A stretch of 64,000 bases of DNA from Nocardia colli. Its GTDB lineage: Bacteria; Actinomycetota; Actinomycetes; Mycobacteriales; Mycobacteriaceae. Positions 1 through 8,258 of the stretch are shown in pieces (position 1 is the stretch's first letter; every line of letters begins with the position of its first letter). Under the pieces are notes generated by a model. That model was not told the origin of the DNA, made no database searches, and saw nothing but the letters and a program-made list of their open reading frames with translations. A program made the position numbers and the translations under genes. The stretch spans positions 434,001 to 498,000 of the forward strand of contig NZ_VXLC01000004.1 in the NCBI RefSeq assembly GCF_008704205.1. Direction: 5' to 3'.

Positions 1-2
1 CC

Positions 3-452
3 AAGGAGCTGGAGGCCGAGACGGCCGCCGCGGTCGAGGAGTTGCAGCGCAGCCGGGGCAATGTGTTCTGGGTGCGGGAGATGCTGCCGACCGAGCAGAT
101 CCGGCAGATCCTGGCCGCCGCGACGGTGTTCGTCTGCCCGTCGGTGTACGAGCCGCTCGGGATCGTGAATCTCGAGGCGATGGCGTGCGCGACCGCGGTG
201 GTCGCCTCGGACGTCGGCGGCATCCCGGAGGTGGTCGTCGACGGCGGCACCGGGCGGCTGGTGCACTACGACCCGAGCGCGACCGAAGAATACGAGCGGG
301 CGCTGGCCGTGGCGATCAACGAAGTGGCCGGCGATCCCGTGCTGGCCGCCGAGTTCGGTGCGGCCGGGCGGGCGCGAGCGATCGCGGACTTCGATTGGTC
401 CAAGATCGCCGAGCAGACCGTCGGGGTCTACGAGCAGGTCCGCAAGTCCTGA
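3..452 (+). CDS. glgA: Glycogen synthase / maltose-1-phosphate synthase, C-terminal part
   Basis: This is the last ~149 residues of a GT4-family retaining glycosyltransferase; the open frame runs off the left edge, so the start is outside the window. The visible part is the nucleotide-sugar-binding C-terminal Rossmann half. It carries the EX7E motif (EPLGIVNLE) and the following ASDVGGIPEVV stretch that are standard in GlgA-type enzymes. Actinobacterial members of this clade (Rv1212c type, also called GlgM) transfer glucose from ADP-glucose to glucose-1-phosphate to make maltose-1-phosphate for alpha-glucan synthesis; the exact acceptor cannot be read from this fragment. It converges on the rRNA methyltransferase gene, with a short hairpin between them. 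Confidence 0.85.
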   Translation, partial: KELEAETAAAVEELQRSRGNVFWVREMLPTEQIRQILAAATVFVCPSVYEPLGIVNLEAMACATAVVASDVGGIPEVVVDGGTGRLVHYDPSATEEYERALAVAINEVAGDPVLAAEFGAAGRARAIADFDWSKIAEQTVGVYEQVRKS

Positions 453-491
453 GGCTTGCGCCTGGGCCCGCAGTCGGAGCCACCGGATCGA

Positions 492-508
492 CCGAAGGCG
501 ACCTTCGG
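492..508. terminator. Short hairpin between convergent genes
   Basis: A perfect 7-bp stem (CCGAAGG / CCTTCGG) with a CGA loop lies between the converging glgA and rlmA-like genes. There is no T-run, as is common for terminators in high-GC actinobacteria. The role is inferred from position. Confidence 0.4.
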
Positions 509-518
509 CGGGTCTGAG

Positions 519-1376
519 CTACCGAGGGGCGCCTTCGGCCGGGCGGTAGGTGGAGATCAGGACCGAGGCGGTGACCTCGGTGGTGTCCTGGAGGTTCGGG
601 ATGCGGGTGGTCGTGTGGTGGGCGGAGGGACCCATGCCGACGACGTTCGCCACGTCGGCCTGGGTGAGTTTCATCGGATACTCGACCAGTACGCGATCGA
701 CCGCGGTGAAGTGGCCGGACATGGCCGTGTCGAGCCGGCGATCCTTGTCCGGGTCGACGGTGACCATGCCGAGCGGGCCGATCAATTCGCGCAGGTGACG
801 TTCGGTCGGGGTGACGACGACGAATCTGCCGTCCGCGGCGAGCACGCGCGCGACCTCACCCGGATTGCGCGGCGCGAACACCGAGAGCACGGCGCACAGG
901 GTGCCGTCCCGGACGGGCAGCCCACGCCAGGCGTCGGCCAGCACCGAGGCCGCCCGTGGATGAGCGCGGGCACAGCGCTTGGCGGCCGGTTTGGCCACGT
1001 CCAGTGCGATGCCCGAAGTAGCAGGTGCGGCGTCGAGCGCACCGGCCAGGTAATAGCCGGTGCCCGCGCCCACCTCCAGTACGGTGCCGGACGCATGCTC
1101 GCCCGGCCCGACCGCCGCTGCCACCGCGGTGGCGATCGGTGCGAAATGTCCCCCACCTTGAAAGGTGGCACGCGCGTCCAGCATGGCCGCGGTGTCACCG
1201 GTCATTTTGGTCGACGCGCCGGTCAGCAGGCTGACATAGCCCTGCTTGGCGATGTCGAAACTGTGCCCGTGTCCACAGCGCAGTACCCGATCACGCGGCT
1301 CGAGTCCGAGCGCGCATTCCGGGCAAGCCAGCAGACCGGCCACAGCGGCCAGCGCCGAGGTATCAGCTGGTGACAC
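519..1376 (-). CDS. 23S rRNA (guanine-N1)-methyltransferase, RlmA family
   Basis: A 285-residue SAM-dependent methyltransferase. The N-terminus has a zinc-finger-like CPEC...CGHGH motif (residues ~18-37) followed by SFDIAKQGYVSLL, both characteristic of RlmA(I)/(II) enzymes that methylate G745 or G748 of 23S rRNA. The SAM motif I is VLEVGAGTGYY (residues ~99-109). RlmA(II) homologues (TlrB type) confer tylosin-class macrolide resistance, and the sequence alone does not say which guanine is modified here. The start is GTG and overlaps the 3' end of the DUF3117 gene by 14 bp, so translation is probably coupled. Confidence 0.85.
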   Translation of the reverse strand: MSPADTSALAAVAGLLACPECALGLEPRDRVLRCGHGHSFDIAKQGYVSLLTGASTKMTGDTAAMLDARATFQGGGHFAPIATAVAAAVGPGEHASGTVLEVGAGTGYYLAGALDAAPATSGIALDVAKPAAKRCARAHPRAASVLADAWRGLPVRDGTLCAVLSVFAPRNPGEVARVLAADGRFVVVTPTERHLRELIGPLGMVTVDPDKDRRLDTAMSGHFTAVDRVLVEYPMKLTQADVANVVGMGPSAHHTTTRIPNLQDTTEVTASVLISTYRPAEGAPR

Positions 1377-1530
1377 TCTTCAGTTCGTCGCCGAGCGCCG
1401 CGGCCTCGTCCGGCGTGAGTTCGACGACCAAACGCCCGCCACCCTCGAGTGGAACCCGCATGACGATTCCACGCCCTTCCTTGGTTGCCTCGAGGGGACC
1501 GTCCCCGGTACGGGGCTTCATGGCCGCCAT
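1363..1530 (-). CDS. DUF3117 small conserved protein
   Basis: A 55-residue protein beginning MAAMKPRTGDGPLEATKEG and ending DELKSVTS. This is the near-invariant DUF3117 family of actinobacteria (Rv1211 type), whose function is unknown. A strong GGAGGG ribosome-binding site precedes the ATG. It overlaps the start of the rRNA methyltransferase by 14 bp and lies downstream of tag on the same strand, in the order glgA / DUF3117 / tag / DivIVA-like that I recall from mycobacteria. The family's extreme conservation and small size suggest an essential binding role, but that is inference. Confidence 0.92.
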   Translation of the reverse strand: MAAMKPRTGDGPLEATKEGRGIVMRVPLEGGGRLVVELTPDEAAALGDELKSVTS

Positions 1531-1600
1531 CCTCTGCTCCCTCCAGATCTGCGCGATATGCTGCGCACTTTCTTGGAACTCCAGTTGTCACCAACCAGCG

Positions 1601-1623
1601 AGCTCGCCGGCATTTGGCGAGCT
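1601..1623 (-). terminator. Hairpin downstream of tag
   Basis: A perfect 8-bp stem (AGCTCGCC / GGCGAGCT) with a 7-nt loop sits 49 bp past the tag stop codon and ~70 bp before the DUF3117 start. It could terminate tag transcription or fold in the DUF3117 leader. There is no T-run. Confidence 0.35.
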
Positions 1624-1671
1624 ACACCTGTCCCATTCTTCCCTATCGCGGATGTGGACGGATACCTGAGT

Positions 1672-2280
1672 TCAAAAAGTGACCGGTCGGACTGTGTCGG
1701 ACACGTCACTACCGACCCAGCAATCGGCCAGGTGATCGTCTACCATCCCGGTCGCCTGCATCATGGCGTAGGCCGTGGTCGGCCCCACGAAACGGAACCC
1801 GCGGCGCTTCAATTCTTTTGCCAGAGCTACGGATTCGGGTGTGCTGGCGGGTACGTCGGCGCCGGTTCGCGGGCGCGGTCGGGGGTCCGGCGCGAACGAC
1901 CAGAGCAGTGCGTCCAGTCCGATATCGAGCTCCCGAGCAACCCGGGCGTTGCTGATCGCCGCGTCGATTTTCAGCCGGTTCCGCACGATGCCCTGGTCGG
2001 CGAGCAGGCGCGCCACATCAGCGTCGCCGAACTCGGCCACCCGCTCGATCGAGAACCCGGCAAATGCCTCCCGGAACGCGGGCCGCTTGCGCAGGATGGT
2101 GATCCAGGACAGGCCGGACTGGAAGGCCTCCAGGCACAGCCGTTCGAAGAGGGCGTCGTCGCCGTGCACCGGCTTTCCCCACTCGAAGTCGTGGTAGTCC
2201 CGATACAACTGGGTCTCCAGCGGCCAGGCGCAGCGGATCCGGCCGTCGTCCTCGGCGACGGTCAGCGCGGCCGGGCTCAT
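1672..2280 (-). CDS. tag: DNA-3-methyladenine glycosylase I
   Basis: A 202-residue HhH-superfamily base-excision repair glycosylase that removes 3-methyladenine from alkylated DNA. Family hallmarks are IRCAWP near the N-terminus, YHDFEWGKPVHGDDALFERL (~29-48), the catalytic-pocket segment QSGLSWITILRKRPAFREAF (~54-73) and the C-terminal FVGPTTAYAMMQATGMVDDH. Length matches the family (~190-205). The C-terminal zinc-snap residues seen in E. coli Tag appear at least partly kept (DDHLADC). The start ATG overlaps the stop of the upstream DivIVA-like gene (ATGA), indicating an operon. Confidence 0.93.
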   Translation of the reverse strand: MSPAALTVAEDDGRIRCAWPLETQLYRDYHDFEWGKPVHGDDALFERLCLEAFQSGLSWITILRKRPAFREAFAGFSIERVAEFGDADVARLLADQGIVRNRLKIDAAISNARVARELDIGLDALLWSFAPDPRPRPRTGADVPASTPESVALAKELKRRGFRFVGPTTAYAMMQATGMVDDHLADCWVGSDVSDTVRPVTF

Positions 2281-2597
2281 TTGGATTCCGGCGCGACGGG
2301 GGTCTGCCAGCGCGCGGCCTGCGCCTCGGCCAGTTGATGCTGTAGCTCGTCGATCCGGGCGGCGAGGCGGGCCAGCGTCCAGTCCACCTCGGACGCCTTG
2401 TAACCGCGCACCACCTGCTGGAACCGCAGCGCCCGGACATCGGCGCCGGCGATCCCCTCGGCGGGCAGCACGGTCGCCGTGGTCCCCTCCGGCAGCGGCC
2501 CGAGCTCCTCGGCCCGGCCGAATACCGCACTGGCGAGCAGGAACAGCACCGCGGCGACCAGACCGACGATCAGCACGTACAGCAGCAACGTGAGCAT
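2277..2597 (-). CDS. DivIVA-domain membrane protein (Rv1209-like)
   Basis: A 106-residue protein with one N-terminal membrane helix (LTLLLYVLIVGLVAAVLFLL) followed by a short DivIVA-like module (ALRFQQVVRGYKASEVDWTL) and a coiled coil (RLAARIDELQHQLAEAQ). The pattern F-x-x-V-x-R-G-Y-x-x-x-E-V-D is the DivIVA membrane/curvature-sensing signature. I chose the internal ATG because the membrane segment begins there and a GGGGGC-type RBS precedes it; an upstream GTG at 2645 would add 16 residues. It overlaps tag by 4 bp. The role is unknown; DivIVA-like proteins usually act at poles or septa in this order. Confidence 0.8.
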   Translation of the reverse strand: MLTLLLYVLIVGLVAAVLFLLASAVFGRAEELGPLPEGTTATVLPAEGIAGADVRALRFQQVVRGYKASEVDWTLARLAARIDELQHQLAEAQAARWQTPVAPESK

Positions 2598-2670
2598 GCC
2601 CCCGAGCTTATTGCCACCCACCGACACCGGGCGAACAACGTCCACGCGGCAATCGGTCGTCGAGTTCGGA

Positions 2671-3807
2671 CTACCCGTGGCGCGTGGTGTCGATGTTCAA
2701 CGACATGCCCGCCAGCCCGCGGCGGCGGACGGCCAGCTTGTCGGCGATGTCGAGCAGCGCCTTGCCCGCGGCGGAGTCCGGGGCGCTCAGGACGATCGGT
2801 ACGCCGTCGTCGCCCGCCTCGCGTACGGCCTGCTCGATCGGCACCTGACCGAGCAGCGGTACGTCGGCGCCTACCGCGCGGGTGAGGCGATCGGCGACCA
2901 CCTGTCCGCCGCCGGAACCGTAGAGCTCCATCCGGCTGCCGTCGGGCAGGTCGAGCCAGGACATGTTCTCCACCACGCCGGCGATCCGCTGCCGGGTCTG
3001 CAACGCGATGGCGCCCGCTCGCTCGGCCACCTCGGCGGCGGCGATCTGCGGGGTGGTGACGACCAGGATCTCCGCGCCGGGGATCAGCTGGGCGATCGAG
3101 ATGGCGATGTCGCCGGTGCCGGGCGGCAGGTCGAGCAGCAGCACGTCCAGGTCGCCCCAGAACACGTCGGCGAGGAACTGTTGCAGCGCCCGGTGCAGCA
3201 TCGGGCCGCGCCACACCACCGGGGTATTGCCCTGGGTGAACTGCGCGATGGAGATCATCTTCACGCCGTGCGCCTGCGGCGGCATGATCATCTTCTCGAC
3301 CTGGGTCGGCCGGGCGTCGGTGCCGAGCATGCGCGGGATCGAGTGGCCGTAGATGTCGGCGTCCAGGACGCCGACCGAGAGCCCGCGCGCGGCCAGGGCG
3401 GCGGCGAGATTGACGGTGACGCTGGATTTTCCGACGCCGCCCTTGCCGGACGCGACCGCGTACACCCGGGTCAGCGAGCCGGGCTGGGCGAACGGGATGA
3501 CCGGGTCGGCCGAGTCGCCGCGCAGCTGCTTGCGCAGGTTGGTGCGCTGCTCGTCGTTCATCACGTCGAGGTCGACGGTGACCGCGCCGACCCCGGACAC
3601 GTCCGCGACCGCCTTGGTGACCCGCTGGATGATCTCGGTGCGCAGCGGGCAGCCCGCGGTGGTCAGGTAGATCTCGATGTGGACGTTGCTGTCCGGGGCG
3701 ATCGCAATGCTCTTCACCATGCCCAGTTCGGTGATCGGCTTGCGGATCTCCGGATCGTCGACCTTCGCGAGCGCGCCCCGCACATCCGATTCCGTAACTA
3801 CTGGCAT
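2671..3807 (-). CDS. mrp: Mrp/ApbC/NBP35-type iron-sulfur cluster carrier ATPase
   Basis: A 378-residue P-loop ATPase that delivers Fe-S clusters. The N-terminal ~95 residues are a MIP18/DUF59 domain (VDDPEIRKPITELGMV). The deviant Walker A is GKGGVGKSSVTVNLA (~123-137), switch segments include DADIYGHSIPRMLG and LDLPPGTGD, and the C-terminal half continues the MinD/Mrp fold. I see no obvious CxxC cluster-binding pair near the C-terminus, which some Mrp proteins have. Start ATG. It lies 19 bp downstream of a lytic transglycosylase gene on the same strand, the adjacency I recall for Rv1229c/Rv1230c. Confidence 0.93.
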   Translation of the reverse strand: MPVVTESDVRGALAKVDDPEIRKPITELGMVKSIAIAPDSNVHIEIYLTTAGCPLRTEIIQRVTKAVADVSGVGAVTVDLDVMNDEQRTNLRKQLRGDSADPVIPFAQPGSLTRVYAVASGKGGVGKSSVTVNLAAALAARGLSVGVLDADIYGHSIPRMLGTDARPTQVEKMIMPPQAHGVKMISIAQFTQGNTPVVWRGPMLHRALQQFLADVFWGDLDVLLLDLPPGTGDIAISIAQLIPGAEILVVTTPQIAAAEVAERAGAIALQTRQRIAGVVENMSWLDLPDGSRMELYGSGGGQVVADRLTRAVGADVPLLGQVPIEQAVREAGDDGVPIVLSAPDSAAGKALLDIADKLAVRRRGLAGMSLNIDTTRHG

Positions 3808-3826
3808 GGCAGGAATTTTAGGCGTG

Positions 3827-4690
3827 TCAAATTCTGGGCAGGTCCCCGGCCCGTGGTGCGACGCCGCTGCTGTAGGAGGTCTCCCAGGCCATGACGTTCG
3901 CGACGTAGGCCATCGAGTTGTTGTAGCGCAGGATCGCCTTGGACTGCTGGGCGAGGTCGCGCATGTTCAAACCGCCGTCGCACAGGTACTTTCCGGCGGT
4001 CAGGGCCGCGTCGTACAGGTTCTGCGGGTCGGCGATGCCGTCGCCGTTGCCGTCGGCGGCGTATCGCTTCCAGGTCTGCGGCAGGAACTGCATCGGGCCG
4101 ATCGCCCGGTCGTATCCGGCCAGGCCGTCCAGCTCGCCGCCGTCGGTGTCGCGAACGATGTTGTTGCCGTAGAGGCTTCCGTCGAGCACCGGGCCGTAGA
4201 CCGCGTTGATCGGGTTGCCGTCGGCGTCGGCCTTGCCGTACGCGTGGGTGGACTCGACGCGGCCGATTCCGGCGAGCATCGACCACGGCATGTGGCAGGT
4301 GGGGTTCTCCTCGGCGAGGATGCGCTCGGCGTTCTCATACGCCGCGACCGCGATGCCGGGCACGCCCATCGGCCCGGCGGGCAGCGCGGCGAGCTGCCGG
4401 TTGTCGGCCAGCGCAACGCTTTTCACCACCGGCGGTCCGCTCGGCTTGGCCATCTTGTTGGCGACGAATTCCGTCGTCGCGCCCGGATCCGTCATCAGGG
4501 CTGCGGGCTTGGCGCCCAGTTCGCCTTGATCGTTCGCCGGAAGGTGCTGTTCCACCGCGTTCGCGGTGGTCCCGTGTCCCACGTTGGACGCGGCAGTACA
4601 TGCCATCAGTCCAGCGGGAACCAATCCGGTCAATGCGATAACCGAGCTGCGTTTAACGGTGACAGCTGGTTGCTTTCGGTGACGCCCCAC
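3827..4690 (-). CDS. Secreted lytic murein transglycosylase 1
   Basis: A 287-residue exported SLT-type enzyme expected to cleave peptidoglycan glycan strands. A basic N-terminus and hydrophobic segment (VIALTGLVPAGLMAC) look like a signal peptide with a non-ideal lipobox (LMAC). The catalytic Glu lies in GIGRVESTH, and the fold signature continues with YDRAIGPMQFLPQTWKRYAAD, then DGNGDGIADPQN, which resembles a calcium-binding loop. GTG at 4690 is preferred over an upstream TTG at 4708 because GGAGG lies 10 nt before it. It is paralogous to the next gene and lacks that gene's proline-rich tail. Confidence 0.85.
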   Translation of the reverse strand: MGRHRKQPAVTVKRSSVIALTGLVPAGLMACTAASNVGHGTTANAVEQHLPANDQGELGAKPAALMTDPGATTEFVANKMAKPSGPPVVKSVALADNRQLAALPAGPMGVPGIAVAAYENAERILAEENPTCHMPWSMLAGIGRVESTHAYGKADADGNPINAVYGPVLDGSLYGNNIVRDTDGGELDGLAGYDRAIGPMQFLPQTWKRYAADGNGDGIADPQNLYDAALTAGKYLCDGGLNMRDLAQQSKAILRYNNSMAYVANVMAWETSYSSGVAPRAGDLPRI

Positions 4691-4801
4691 TGTGCGGTGA
4701 CCCTCCAACGGCTCGATGAGCCCTTCGTGATCTGACGAAGAGGAGACTACCGCACCCGAGACCTTTTTGTTACTGCTTCGTGACCTACTTCGAGTGTGGC
4801 G

Positions 4802-6244
4802 TCAGCCCTGGGGGGCGGGCGGCAGCGGAATCACGATGCCGAACGGCAACGTGATGCCCGGCTGCTGGGTCGGCGCGGCCTCCGCGGACGGGGTCGGCTC
4901 GACCGAGACCGTCGGCGGGGCCTCCGGGGTCGCTTCCGGCGTCTGTACGGCCTGCTGGCCGGGCGCGGGCGGTTGCGGCGGCTGCGCCTGCTGCTGGGCG
5001 GCGTCCGGCGGCGTGCAGACCGGTGCGACGGGCGGCTGATCCGGGCGCGCCGGATCCTTCGCGTCGGCCACCGCGGGATCCTTCGGGGCCACGCCGGCGC
5101 CGAAGGTCTGGGCAGGCGCGCCGGGCACCGCGGCGGGCTCCGCGAGCTCGCCGGGCTGCGGCATGGGGGCCGGAATGACCGCAGGTTCACAGGGATTGAG
5201 CGGCTTCGGCGGCGGCGGGCAGAAGATGCCACACGGGATCGGCGGCAGGCCGGGGATGGTGATCATCACCTCGGTCGGCGTCGGCGTCGGCGTGGTGGTC
5301 TGCGGCGCCGCGGGGGCCGTCGTGGTCGGCGTGCTGTTGGTGTAGGTCACCGCGGTCATGTCCGGGATCTGCGCGGGCGCTGCGCTGCCGGGCGGGATCA
5401 GCTCGGGGGAGATGGTGACCTGGGTCGGCGCGCCGCCGGTGCGGTAGGCCGCGGCCCAGCTGAGCACGTTGGCCGCGTAGGCCGTGGAGTTGTTGTAGCG
5501 CAGCACGGCCTGGAGTTCCTGCGCCTGATCGCGCAGGTTCAGGCCGCCCGAGCAGAGGTACTTGCCCGCGGCGAGCGCGGCGTCGAAGACATTGTTCGGA
5601 TCGGCGACGCCGTCGCCGTTACCGTCGGCCGCGTAGTGGTCCCAGGTGCTGGGCAGGAACTGCATCGGCCCGACCGCGCGCACGTAACCGCCGCTGGCGG
5701 CCTTGATTACCTCGTTGCCGGGCAGCGTGCCGTCCAGCGCGGGGCCGTAGATGGGGGAGACCGTGGTGCCCGCGGCGTCGGTGCGGCCGCCGCCCGCGTG
5801 CCCGGATTCGATGCGGCCGATGCCGGCCAGCAGACTCCAGGACAACCCGCAGCCCGGCGTGGAGGACTCCAGCGCGAGTTCGGCGTTGCGATACGCGGCG
5901 AGCACGACCTCCGGGATGCCGAGCGCGCCGCCGATCAGCGGCAGCGAGATCTCCTGCAACGGCACTCGGCCGGCAAACGGCGGTGTGCCGTCGGACGGGG
6001 TCATTGCCCGGAGTTTGCGGGGCGAGTCCTGGGTCACCGGTAGCAATCCAACTGTCTTAGACAGTCCGGTCTCGCTCGACTTGGCCGAGCTGTCCGCGGA
6101 TCCGGCGGGATTCGTGGATGCGGCCAGCAAAGCCTCAGGTGCGGTGGGTGCACCGGCGGAAGTTGTGGGATCGGAGGCTGAGCCTGAGGCGACCAGACCG
6201 GCTACGACCAGGGCCGAGACGGTTATCGGAGCAGATATACGCAT
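4802..6244 (-). CDS. Secreted lytic murein transglycosylase 2 with proline-rich tail
   Basis: A 480-residue paralogue of the preceding transglycosylase. It has a Sec signal peptide (ITVSALVVAGLVASGSA), a low-complexity linker, then the SLT domain at ~100-285 with catalytic Glu in GIGRIESGH, the AVGPMQFLPSTWDHYAAD signature and the DGNGDGVADPNN loop. The last ~190 residues are Pro/Thr/Ala-rich and include a cysteine-containing segment (IPCGIFCPPPPKPLNPCEP), a likely wall-spanning or protein-binding region. The duplicated core next to a divergent tail suggests tandem duplication followed by specialisation. Start ATG; a 120-bp gap separates it from the DUF1003 gene upstream. Confidence 0.85.
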   Translation of the reverse strand: MRISAPITVSALVVAGLVASGSASDPTTSAGAPTAPEALLAASTNPAGSADSSAKSSETGLSKTVGLLPVTQDSPRKLRAMTPSDGTPPFAGRVPLQEISLPLIGGALGIPEVVLAAYRNAELALESSTPGCGLSWSLLAGIGRIESGHAGGGRTDAAGTTVSPIYGPALDGTLPGNEVIKAASGGYVRAVGPMQFLPSTWDHYAADGNGDGVADPNNVFDAALAAGKYLCSGGLNLRDQAQELQAVLRYNNSTAYAANVLSWAAAYRTGGAPTQVTISPELIPPGSAAPAQIPDMTAVTYTNSTPTTTAPAAPQTTTPTPTPTEVMITIPGLPPIPCGIFCPPPPKPLNPCEPAVIPAPMPQPGELAEPAAVPGAPAQTFGAGVAPKDPAVADAKDPARPDQPPVAPVCTPPDAAQQQAQPPQPPAPGQQAVQTPEATPEAPPTVSVEPTPSAEAAPTQQPGITLPFGIVIPLPPAPQG

Positions 6245-6364
6245 TCAGCCACACCAATCCTCTACGTCGTGTGAGCGGCCATCTGGGACATCCCCTCCCG
6301 GGCGCCGCTCGGGACAACGCTGTCCAGGTTACCCACCAGTCAGGTAGTTGTTTGGTATTTCCGG

Positions 6365-6928
6365 TCAATCGTCAGCAACAGGCGGTGAAACCGGGGCTGG
6401 GGCCTGCTTTTGGCCGGAACTCTTCTTGCGTCGCGGCTTGGCTGGGCCGGCACCCTCGATCCGATCGAGTATCTCCTTCATCTCCTCCAATTCCCTGCGC
6501 AAATAGTCGCGAGTCGCGACTTCGCCGACCGCGATCCGCAACGCTGCGAGTTCGCGGGCGAGGAACTCGGTGTCCGCCTTGGTCTGGGCGGCCCGCATCC
6601 GGTCCTCCTCCAGCGAGACCCGGTCGCGGTTGTCCTGCCGGTTCTGCGCGAGCAGGATCAACGGCGCGGCGTAGGCCGCCTGGGTGGAGAACGCCAGATT
6701 CAACAGAATGAACGGATATGGATCCCAGCGCAAGGCGATGACGAATACGTTCAGCGCGATCCAGACGACCACGATGATCGTCTGAATGGCCAGGTAGCGG
6801 CCGGTACCGAGGAATCGGGCGACGCGTTCGCTGCTGCGCGCGAGAGCGTCGGCGTCCCAATCGATGCGGAAGCGGGACTCGACCGGCGTTTCCAGCCGCT
6901 GCCGCGCCCCGCCGCCCTTGTCACTCAT
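6365..6928 (-). CDS. DUF1003 membrane protein
   Basis: A 187-residue protein with two central membrane helices (TIIVVVWIALNVFVIAL and FILLNLAFSTQAAYAAPLIL) followed by the DUF1003 hallmark LLAQNRQDNRDRVSLEEDR and a helical, partly coiled C-terminus ending in a basic tail. DUF1003 proteins have no firm biochemical role; some annotations call them cyclic-nucleotide-related or Mg-associated. It overlaps the MgtE-N/CBS gene by 8 bp, implying co-translation and a shared role, the same pairing as Rv1231c/Rv1232c. Confidence 0.85.
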   Translation of the reverse strand: MSDKGGGARQRLETPVESRFRIDWDADALARSSERVARFLGTGRYLAIQTIIVVVWIALNVFVIALRWDPYPFILLNLAFSTQAAYAAPLILLAQNRQDNRDRVSLEEDRMRAAQTKADTEFLARELAALRIAVGEVATRDYLRRELEEMKEILDRIEGAGPAKPRRKKSSGQKQAPAPVSPPVADD

Positions 6929-8207
6929 GTCCAGCTATCCCTTCGTGCAGCTCTTCCTGATCGCGCCAGTCATCGGGGAGCAAATGGTCGAGCACGTCGT
7001 CTACGGTGACCGCCCCCAGTAGATGGTTCTCGTCGTCGACGACCGGTCCGCAGACCAGGTTGTAAGTCGCGAAATAGCGGGTCACCGCACCCAGCGGGAC
7101 GTCGGGGCGCAGCGGAGCCAGACCCGCGTCGAGGATCCCGCCGACCAGATGGGCCGGCGGCTCGCGCAGCAGCCGCTGGATATGCACCGACCCGAGATAC
7201 CGGCCGGTGGGGGTCGCGGTCGGTGGCCGGACCACGAACACCATGGACGCCAGCGCCGGCGTCAGATCGGGATTGCGCACCCGGGCCAGGGCCTCGGCGA
7301 CCGTGGTGGCCGGGGTGAGGATCACCGGCTTCGGCGTCATCAGGCCGCCCGCGCTGTACGGGGAATGCTCGAGCAGCCGGCGAACCGGTTCGGACTCCTC
7401 CGGATCCATCAGCGCGAGCAGCGATTCCGCCTCGTTGACCGGCAGTTCGCCGAGCAGATCGGCGGCATCGTCGGGATCCATCGCCTCGAGCACGTCGGCG
7501 GCGCGGCGCACCTCGAGATGACTGAGCAACTCGACCTGCTCGTCGTCGGGCAATTCCTGCACCACGTCGGCCAGCCGCTCGTCGTCGAGCGCGACGGCCA
7601 CCTCGATGCGGCGCTTGTCCGGCAGCTCGCGCAGCAGGTGTGCGACGTCGGCGGCGCGCAATCCCTCGAACTGCTCGAGCAGCTGGGTGACTTCCTGTCC
7701 GGGGCGGTCGATCTCGTTCGGCGTCAGCCCCGAGACCTGAATCCAATCCACTACGTGCACGGTGCGCCTGCGCCCGATCCGGCGATGCCCGCGTACGGCG
7801 ACCTTGGTGACCCGCCAATCCCTGGTGCGGGTCTGCTCCATGCCGAGATCGACCACGACGGCGTCCACCTCGGCCAGGTCGGGCAGATCCGGATCCTCCA
7901 CGCGCACCGAGGAATCCACGATCTGCGCCAGCGCCAGCATCTCCCCGGGGCGCTGGTTGAACCGGCGCAGACTGACCGTCCCGGTGTTCAATGTCACAAC
8001 GCCTGGTTCGATCGCGGTGACCCGCAGGATCGGCACGAAAATGCGCCGCCTGGTGGGCAATTCCACGACGAGGCCGTGGATACGGGGCTGCTGGCGGTCA
8101 TACCGGATGGCCACCACAACGTCACGGACCCGGCCGATAGACTCGCCGTCCGGTCCCAGCACCACCAGGCCGGCCAGCCTGGCGACGTACACCCTGGTAG
8201 CTGCCAT
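6921..8207 (-). CDS. PRC-barrel / MgtE-N / CBS-domain protein, no transporter domain
   Basis: A 428-residue soluble protein. Residues ~1-80 resemble a PRC barrel (LVVLGPDGESIGRVRDVVVAI). Residues ~190-290 are MgtE_N-type helical repeats (AADVAHLLRELPDKRRIEVA, DPDDAADLLGELP), followed by CBS sequence (SAGGLMTPKPVILTPATTVA ... GAVTVDDVLDHLLPDDW). MgtE channels use exactly these cytosolic modules to sense Mg2+, but no membrane helices follow, so it may sense magnesium or regulate a partner such as the overlapping DUF1003 protein or CorA at 10.3-11.4 kb. Start ATG; it diverges from a CitE-like gene with 51 bp between. Confidence 0.85.
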   Translation of the reverse strand: MAATRVYVARLAGLVVLGPDGESIGRVRDVVVAIRYDRQQPRIHGLVVELPTRRRIFVPILRVTAIEPGVVTLNTGTVSLRRFNQRPGEMLALAQIVDSSVRVEDPDLPDLAEVDAVVVDLGMEQTRTRDWRVTKVAVRGHRRIGRRRTVHVVDWIQVSGLTPNEIDRPGQEVTQLLEQFEGLRAADVAHLLRELPDKRRIEVAVALDDERLADVVQELPDDEQVELLSHLEVRRAADVLEAMDPDDAADLLGELPVNEAESLLALMDPEESEPVRRLLEHSPYSAGGLMTPKPVILTPATTVAEALARVRNPDLTPALASMVFVVRPPTATPTGRYLGSVHIQRLLREPPAHLVGGILDAGLAPLRPDVPLGAVTRYFATYNLVCGPVVDDENHLLGAVTVDDVLDHLLPDDWRDQEELHEGIAGHE

Positions 8208-8258
8208 GCTTGCCAGGCTAGAGGTTCGCGGCCGGGTGTAAGTACCACGCCACGATCG

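Noticed and set aside
2479..3894. Long plus-strand open frame opposite mrp
   Set aside because: Shadow of the Mrp gene; the minus-strand frame has unambiguous ATPase motifs.
7023..8258. N-terminal 412-codon extension of the CitE-like frame
   Set aside because: It is antisense to the MgtE-N/CBS gene; CitE homology begins at 8259-8271.
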